Shown: positions 59,901 through 64,000 of the stretch, one piece after another | Numbering within the stretch: position 1 is the first letter of the stretch | Layout: every line of letters starts with the position of its first letter | Source of the DNA: Atrina japonica | Lineage: Eukaryota; Mollusca; Bivalvia; Pterioida; Pinnidae | Reading direction: 5' to 3' | DNA length: 64,000 nt | Assembly (NCBI GenBank): GCA_030159075.1 | Contig: BROG01000926.1 | Location: 1 to 64,000 of the forward strand | Program-made: the position numbers and the translations under genes | Notes under the pieces: model-generated | What the model saw: only the letters and a program-made list of their open reading frames with translations | Told to the model about the DNA's origin: nothing | Database searches by the model: none

Positions 59901-60166
59901 TTCCTACCTGATACAGGTAACACATTCAGTAAACACATTCAGTGCCTGCCTGATACAGGTAATACATTCAGTACTTACCTGATACAGGTAACACATTCAG
60001 TATCTACCTGACACAGGTAATACATTCACTACCTACCTTATACAGGTAACATATTTAGTACCTACCTGCTGTGGATTACAATGTAGCTGTATTGTAGTTG
60101 AAATATTCTTAGTTTTGTATTTATCACATGTGGTGGAGGTGGAATATACGATCTCAAAGATTTCAT
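53707..60166 (-). CDS. igf2r-like: Gene C (3' part): cation-independent mannose-6-phosphate receptor-like (IGF2R-like)
   Basis: Visible exons in order: 60166-60066, 59349-59264, 55660-55505, 55117-55051, 53889-53707, giving 196 C-terminal residues. The first two encode the end of an MRH lectin repeat: STTIQLHCNPQQ, then CMYLFIWETPVAC, matching the STxIxFxC and CxYxFxWxTxxAC pattern. Exon three holds a Ser/Gly/Pro-rich stem, a TM helix (TVVAIVSVFMSAIIICVLLI) and HKKERR. The tail has TTYNYAS, like the SYKYS endocytic region of vertebrate IGF2R, and ends HDDSDEDILA, like the vertebrate HDDSDEDLL GGA-binding signal. The role is delivery of lysosomal enzymes from Golgi and endosomes. Only the 3' end is in the window; the first visible exon begins inside a codon, so more exons lie above 60166. 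Confidence 0.86.
53912..53992 (-). mobile_element. tRNA-like SINE head with (TA)n tail in the last intron of gene C
   Basis: On the minus strand GCCGGCCTGGCTCAGTCGGT, continuing AGCGCGCTTCACTC, looks like the 5' half of a tRNA with an A box, followed directly by (TA)n at 53942-53912. The anticodon and T arms are missing. Confidence 0.5.
54327..54607. mobile_element. MITE with GGACCCAGTT termini in the last intron of gene C
   Basis: The left end GGACCCAGTTGTTCATCT then TTGGTTAAATT is inverted at the right as TTAAATATAACCAAAAGATG then AAAACTGGGTCC. Length 281 bp, many TTAACC/GGTTAA motifs inside, no ORF and no clear target duplication. Confidence 0.68.
55051..55117 (-). CDS. igf2r-like: Gene C exon: membrane-proximal cytoplasmic tail
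   Basis: After completing Arg it reads AAFATRIRNLVQRSDTTYNY, then AS; TTYNYAS aligns with the tyrosine-based internalisation region of IGF2R. Donor GTAAGT. The alternative acceptor two bases downstream would break the frame. Confidence 0.85.
55130..55385 (-). repeat. 63-bp tandem repeat, four copies, next to a gene C acceptor
   Basis: Nearly identical 63-bp units, so the minus strand stays open as a 21-residue repeat (SISLDYVYCFIDNSFGCFLA). Each unit contains GGTTGTTTTTTAGCTTTGTC, a pyrimidine tract plus AG similar to the true acceptor 12 bases away. Confidence 0.9.
55505..55660 (-). CDS. igf2r-like: Gene C exon: stem and transmembrane helix
   Basis: VAPSPSSGSANSLSGTKSGG is a low-complexity extracellular stem; the ~21-residue helix follows and then FHKKER plus two bases. 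KKERR after the helix is the same stop-transfer sequence as in vertebrate IGF2R. Confidence 0.88.
55850..57045 (-). repeat. Dimeric minisatellite of about 53 bp in an intron of gene C
   Basis: About 20 higher-order units alternate CAGCATCTTAAGACAGTATA with CAGTGTCTTAAGACAGTATA, separated by AGGAATTC. Outer copies (55850-56030) are more diverged than inner ones, as expected for amplification by unequal crossing over. Each half carries the palindrome CTTAAG. Confidence 0.92.
57275..57505 (+). repeat. Tandem copies of a dispersed CAGTGGAACCTC element
   Basis: About 3.5 units of ~65 bp: ACTGACTGACTCAAAGTGGT, TTGATTAGTGAGGTGTTACA, GTGGAACCTCCCTAATAA. A single further copy lies at 58925-59085. Relatives are widespread in marine invertebrate genomes (from memory). 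Confidence 0.75.
57510..58920. other. Intron of gene C without recognisable content
   Basis: AT-rich sequence with short open frames on the plus strand (58348-58551 is the longest coherent one) that show no family motif. No exon is needed here because the reading phase joins 59264 to 55660 directly (GT|A, Val). Confidence 0.5.
59264..59349 (-). CDS. igf2r-like: Gene C exon: end of the last MRH repeat
   Basis: SKPFFMYESQDCMYLFIWET, then PVACLKPN. The Cys...Phe-x-Trp-x-Thr...Ala-Cys pattern is the C-terminal signature of mannose-6-phosphate receptor homology domains. Donor GTGAGT leaves GT, completed to Val by the next exon. Confidence 0.86.
59481..59510 (+). repeat. (TC)n microsatellite
   Basis: TC repeat with two interruptions, preceded by a short AC run, in the intron between MRH exons. 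Confidence 0.85.
59745..60062 (-). repeat. Tandem repeat of splice-donor-like units
   Basis: About eight variable units (29-60 bp) containing, on the minus strand, CCTGTATCAGGTAGGTACTG. Each holds CAG|GTAGGTA, identical to the true donor of the neighbouring exon (CAGCAG|gtaggtac at 60066). The array starts immediately downstream of that donor. Confidence 0.85.
60066..60166 (-). CDS. igf2r-like: Gene C exon: MRH repeat, STxI region
   Basis: Begins with the last two bases of a codon, then EIFEIVYSTSTTCDKYKTKN and ISTTIQLHCNPQQ. ISTTIQLHC corresponds to the Ser-Thr-x-Ile-x-Phe-x-Cys strand of MRH repeats. Acceptor CAATTTCAG; phase 0 donor. Confidence 0.82.
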
Positions 60167-60334
60167 CTGAAATTGAGAGAATCACAAATGGTGGTCACAC
60201 AAACAGTTAATATGATTAAAGATATCAAAGTACTGAAAGTACTAAAATGGGTTGTTATTTTGGCAAGATAGCCATGAGATTCAAACTAATTTATCTAACA
60301 TATATGAAAATTAATCAAATTAATGTAGATCTAA

Positions 60335-62065
60335 CAAGAGGCCCAAGAAGGTCTCAATCAATTACCTGAGAACCATCTACAAAAGTGAAAAGAAAAATCT
60401 GTACATGTAGGGTAATCTGGCCAAGAAACATAAATATTGTTGTTTTAAGAAATTCATAAAAAATTTTAGAAATTTAATTTTGGCAAATTCTTGCACAAAA
60501 ATATTTCTTCACCTAATTACAAGTAAAACACATTAAATGAATCCATCAAAGGGAATGCAAGGGGAGATAATTGAGGAAATCATGCAAAAATGAATGAAAA
60601 TGATAATGTCTAAAAAGACCTCAAAAACGCGTCAAAAATTAATATTCCGATTTCTATGAAAAATACAAATTTGAATCATACATCCATGTAGATCACTCAG
60701 AAACAATCTGTTTTTTAATTCAAGTAGTGGTTCCGGAGAAGAAGATTTTTTTATAGAGGGCACCATTTGGGACCTATTCTGCCCCACAATGAACCCACCC
60801 CTGGGTCAATCTGGTTAAAAACTTGGTAAAGGACCATGGTCATTTGCTTCCTGTAAAGTTTCATCTAAATTCCTTCAGTAGTTTTGAAACAAAGCTGATA
60901 GTGTGAAAAATGCAACCGCCCCCTCTTTATTTGCAGTCTTCAAAAATTCATCAAAAATTTTAGAAATTAAATTTTGGCAAAATTCTTGCACAAAAACATT
61001 TCTTCACCCAATTACAAGTAAAACACATTAAATGAATGCATCAAATGGAATGCAAGGGGAGATAATTGAGGAAATCATGCAAAAATGAATGAAAATGATA
61101 ATGTCTAAAAAGACCTCAAAAACGCGTCAAAAATTAATATTCCGATTTCTATGAAAAAATACAAATTTGAATCATACATCCATGTAGATCACTCAGAAAA
61201 CAATTGTTTTTTAATTCAAGTAGTGGGTTCCGGAGAAGAGAAGATTTTTTTTATAGAGGGCACCATTTGGGACCTATTCTGCCCCACCATGAACCCACCC
61301 CTGGGTCAATCTGGTTAAAAACTTGGTAAAGGACCATGGTCATTTGCTTCCTGTAAAGTTTCATCTAAATTCCTTCAGTAGTTTTGAAACAAAAGCTGAT
61401 AGTGTGAAAAATGCAACCCGCCCCCTCTTTATTTGCAGTCTTCAAAAATTCATCAACAATTTTAGAAATTAAATTTTGGCAAAATTCTTGCACAAAAACA
61501 TTTCTTCACCCAATTACAAGTAAAACACATTAACCAATTTACCCCTAAAGACACATTTGGGCTATTCCAAATCAATGAATAACATAAGAGTCTAATGCTT
61601 TTCAGGGTTAAATGTGTTAAATGAATGCATAAAAGTGAATGCAAGGGGAGATAATAGAGGAAATCATGCAAAAATGAATGAAAATGACAATGTCTGAAAA
61701 GACCTCAAAAACTCGTCAAAAATTAATATTCCTATTTCTATGAAAAATACAAACTTGAATCATACATCCATGTACATCACTTAGATACAATCTATTTTTT
61801 AATTCATGTAGTGGTTCTGGAGAAGATTTTTAAAGAGGGTATCTTTTGGGACTTATTCTGCCCTGCCCTGGATCCACCCCTGAGCCAATCTAGCTGAAAA
61901 GTATAAACTTGGTAAAGGACCTAGAGCACTTGCTTCTTGTCAAGTTTCGTCAAAATCCCTTCTGTGGTTTCAGAGAAGAAGTCCAACATATGAAAAGTTT
62001 ACGGACGGATGCCAGATGACGGACGGGGAGTGATCAGAATAGCTCACTTGAGCCTTTGGCTTAGG
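60335..62065. repeat. Triplicated ~495-bp dispersed repeat
   Basis: Begins AACAAGAGGCCCAAGAAGGT. Units at about 60455, 60950 and 61450 share TTTTAGAAATTAAATTTTGG, GGGGAGATAATTGAGGAAAT, ACCTCAAAAACGCGTCAAAA and TGAACCCACCCCTGGGTCAA. The third has a ~95-bp insertion near 61535-61630. It ends GACGGACGGGGAGTGATCAG and CACTTGAGCCTTTGG. The first two units are far closer to each other than to the third. Confidence 0.82.
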
Positions 62066-62069
62066 TGAA

Positions 62070-63780
62070 CTAAAAACCAAAAAAAATTCAATTTCCAGCC
62101 TCTAAATAAATTCAAAATTGATACTCTAAATTTTATTTCTTGTATCTTCCGCACCAACTTTGAATATTACCTATTGCCTATAACACTCATTTCAACATAA
62201 AATGTGAGCATTTATGGAACTTTTTAAACCAAACAGGTCACTGGGAACAGGTAAAATAATTTTTTCATAGCGAAAAATGGCTGTGATTTAAAACAAATTT
62301 TAGGGCTTGTAATATCAAACATAAACAATCCAATTTAGGGCTATTGCCTTGGTACATGAACATATACTCTGCCTAGACTAAATAAACAGCCAAACAACGT
62401 TCGCTATCTTGCATTAATTAATATAAATAAATGTACAGGGTGAAAAAGACAGTTTACGCATTGTTTACTGTTTAAGAAATAATATTTCATCAATATAATT
62501 CGGGCTTTAAGTCACCACGTAGCAAAATGATCTATCACCAATCTCACTTATAGGCATCAACACTTTTGGCAATGAATAAAACAGTTTTTTGTTGAAGACA
62601 TTGTTTCTGTTTGAAATCCATTATGAACAAACCTATTACACAAAATGTTTAGGTTTATATACCCCAATCTAACTGTGATTAACTTCAAATGCGATAATTG
62701 TTGTGTAAACACCCGACAATAGACATGGTGATTTTCCCCAACTTCCGCGGGAAACAAGAACTGGAAATTGTAACGTTTCATGTTCAAGTTACCTCCCTTT
62801 GCGATATCAATTTTATATATATATATACACATACAGTATACAAGTGACCGTCTACTGAAATTGAGCAGTTGCTGGTTATGTAAGGCATGTGGCATAGGGA
62901 GTATAAATAAAGGAAATATGTGCAGGGAATCTCATTAAGGCTGGTTATGTATGGCATTTAGTTGACAAACACGTTAATTTGATAGTTTTCAAAATGGACA
63001 GGAACTTATCCATAATGAATTTCACGAGCTATTTGTATAACAAGCCCCTCCTACTCGATGTTACCCACTCTATTCTACTTTTATTTTAATTTTTCCATGG
63101 ACTAGAAAACATATATATTCTTGAGAGTTCAATAGAAATTTATTTAGCTTCATGTTGGTATCAGCGATATGTAATTATTTCTATCTACAGCGCTGTATGC
63201 TTGTAGCAGTCAATATCAATATGATGAATGGCAGAGTATTACTGCAGTTTCTCAAGGCAGGCTCAACATCACTGGAATCTTATATAGTGGAATTCCATAT
63301 TTATAAATAGATCAATGAGGTTTAGTTGAAACTAACTACAAATTGTATTGTATAACTTCGAAAGGCAGATGTAAGTAGAATTATGTTGTATTACATTTAA
63401 TGATTATTCAAACTAGATTTAATTTCATTTACACCAAAATATTGACTTTTCTGTAAAAGTTGAATTCTTATGATGGACTATATTTTACAAGAAGTGCAAA
63501 TGCAACCTCCATTACCTCTCCACTGCTAACAAGATAGCCCTCGATGAAAAGTCCATAATAGGTTGTTATTACAAAACAACCAATAATATGAGAGGTGGCA
63601 GGGTCATATTGTGAAGCTATACATTTAGAATTTGAAATTCTAGGTGAAGTGAAGGTAAAGGAAAAATTAAGGTCAAAGTAAAAATTAAAAGGTTATGGTC
63701 AACTAATGTCATCATGTTCTACCATCAAGGGAAGTTACAACATCACACTCTGAATGATTTCCTCGCAAAAAAGCTAAATG
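62070..63780. other. Right-hand region, no gene seen
   Basis: Nothing supportable on either strand. The 112-codon minus frame at 62557-62895 has no recognisable motif and lacks MRH features. It is probably part of the next, larger intron of gene C. Confidence 0.5.
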
Positions 63781-64000
63781 TGACAGCTAAATTAAATTGA
63801 CAAACAAATGGACAGACAATATACAGATAGATAAATGGACAGTAGACAGACAAATGGACAAACAGTATACAGACAGATGAATGGACAGTAGACAGACACA
63901 CAGACAGACAAATGGACAGAAGTAGACAGACATATAAATGGACAAACAGTAGATAGATAAATGGACAGACAGATAAATGGACAGAAGTAGACAGACAGCT
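63780..64000 (+). repeat. Imperfect GACAGACAGATAAATGGACA tandem repeat
   Basis: Interleaved GACA and AAATGGACAG units run to the window edge. Confidence 0.85.

Noticed and set aside
62557..62895. 112-codon minus-strand frame upstream of the gene C exons
   Set aside because: No MRH cysteine or aromatic pattern and no convincing splice sites; not added to gene C.
63191..63305. Possible plus-strand exon after CTACAG reading LYACSSQYQYDEWQS
   Set aside because: No family resemblance and no partner exon; chance frame.

Overview
This is an AT-rich animal genomic window with large introns, consensus GT-AG splice sites and very many dispersed repeats, SINEs and microsatellites. The protein families, and repeats that I recall from scallop and oyster genomes, point to a bivalve mollusc. 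Species cannot be fixed from the sequence alone. There is no bacterial or viral gene organisation and no CRISPR array.

Three protein-coding genes can be reconstructed. Gene A (10786-21104, plus strand, 10 exons, 565 residues) and gene B (43846-27376, minus strand, 10 exons, 567 residues) are complete paralogs of the SLC22 organic cation/anion transporter family (12-TM major facilitator superfamily). They lie tail to tail as an inverted duplicate. All nine introns have identical positions and phases, and nine of ten exons have identical lengths; the exception is exon 2, 247 versus 253 nt. Gene C (minus strand, at least 60166 down to 53707) is the 3' part of a cation-independent mannose-6-phosphate receptor-like (IGF2R-like) gene: the end of the last MRH lectin repeat, one transmembrane helix followed by KKERR, and a cytoplasmic tail ending in an acidic-cluster sorting signal, HDDSDEDIL. 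Its upstream exons lie beyond the right edge.

Layout: 1-10.6 kb is intergenic, with a non-LTR retrotransposon relic broken by a SINE, an inverted-repeat MITE, a hAT-like transposase relic and dispersed repeats. 10.7-21.1 kb is gene A. 21.1-27.4 kb is a repeat-rich spacer with a full-length tRNA-derived SINE and several short-repeat arrays. 27.4-43.85 kb is gene B, with longer introns swollen by repeats, including a reverse-transcriptase relic with a YIDD box. 44.0-46.85 kb is a palindromic array, a 49-bp satellite and dispersed repeats. 46.86-53.7 kb is free of the SINE and R1 repeats and may be the 3' UTR of gene C. 53.7-60.2 kb holds the visible exons of gene C separated by minisatellites. 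60.2-64 kb is its next intron, or flank, with a triplicated ~495-bp repeat.

The transporters would act at the plasma membrane on small organic solutes; the receptor would carry lysosomal enzymes between Golgi and endosomes. Nothing in the sequence links them functionally. The most informative signals are evolutionary: repeat insertions shared by the introns of A and B date before the duplication, and a SINE with an empty paralogous site dates after it. No previously undescribed molecular system is evident.
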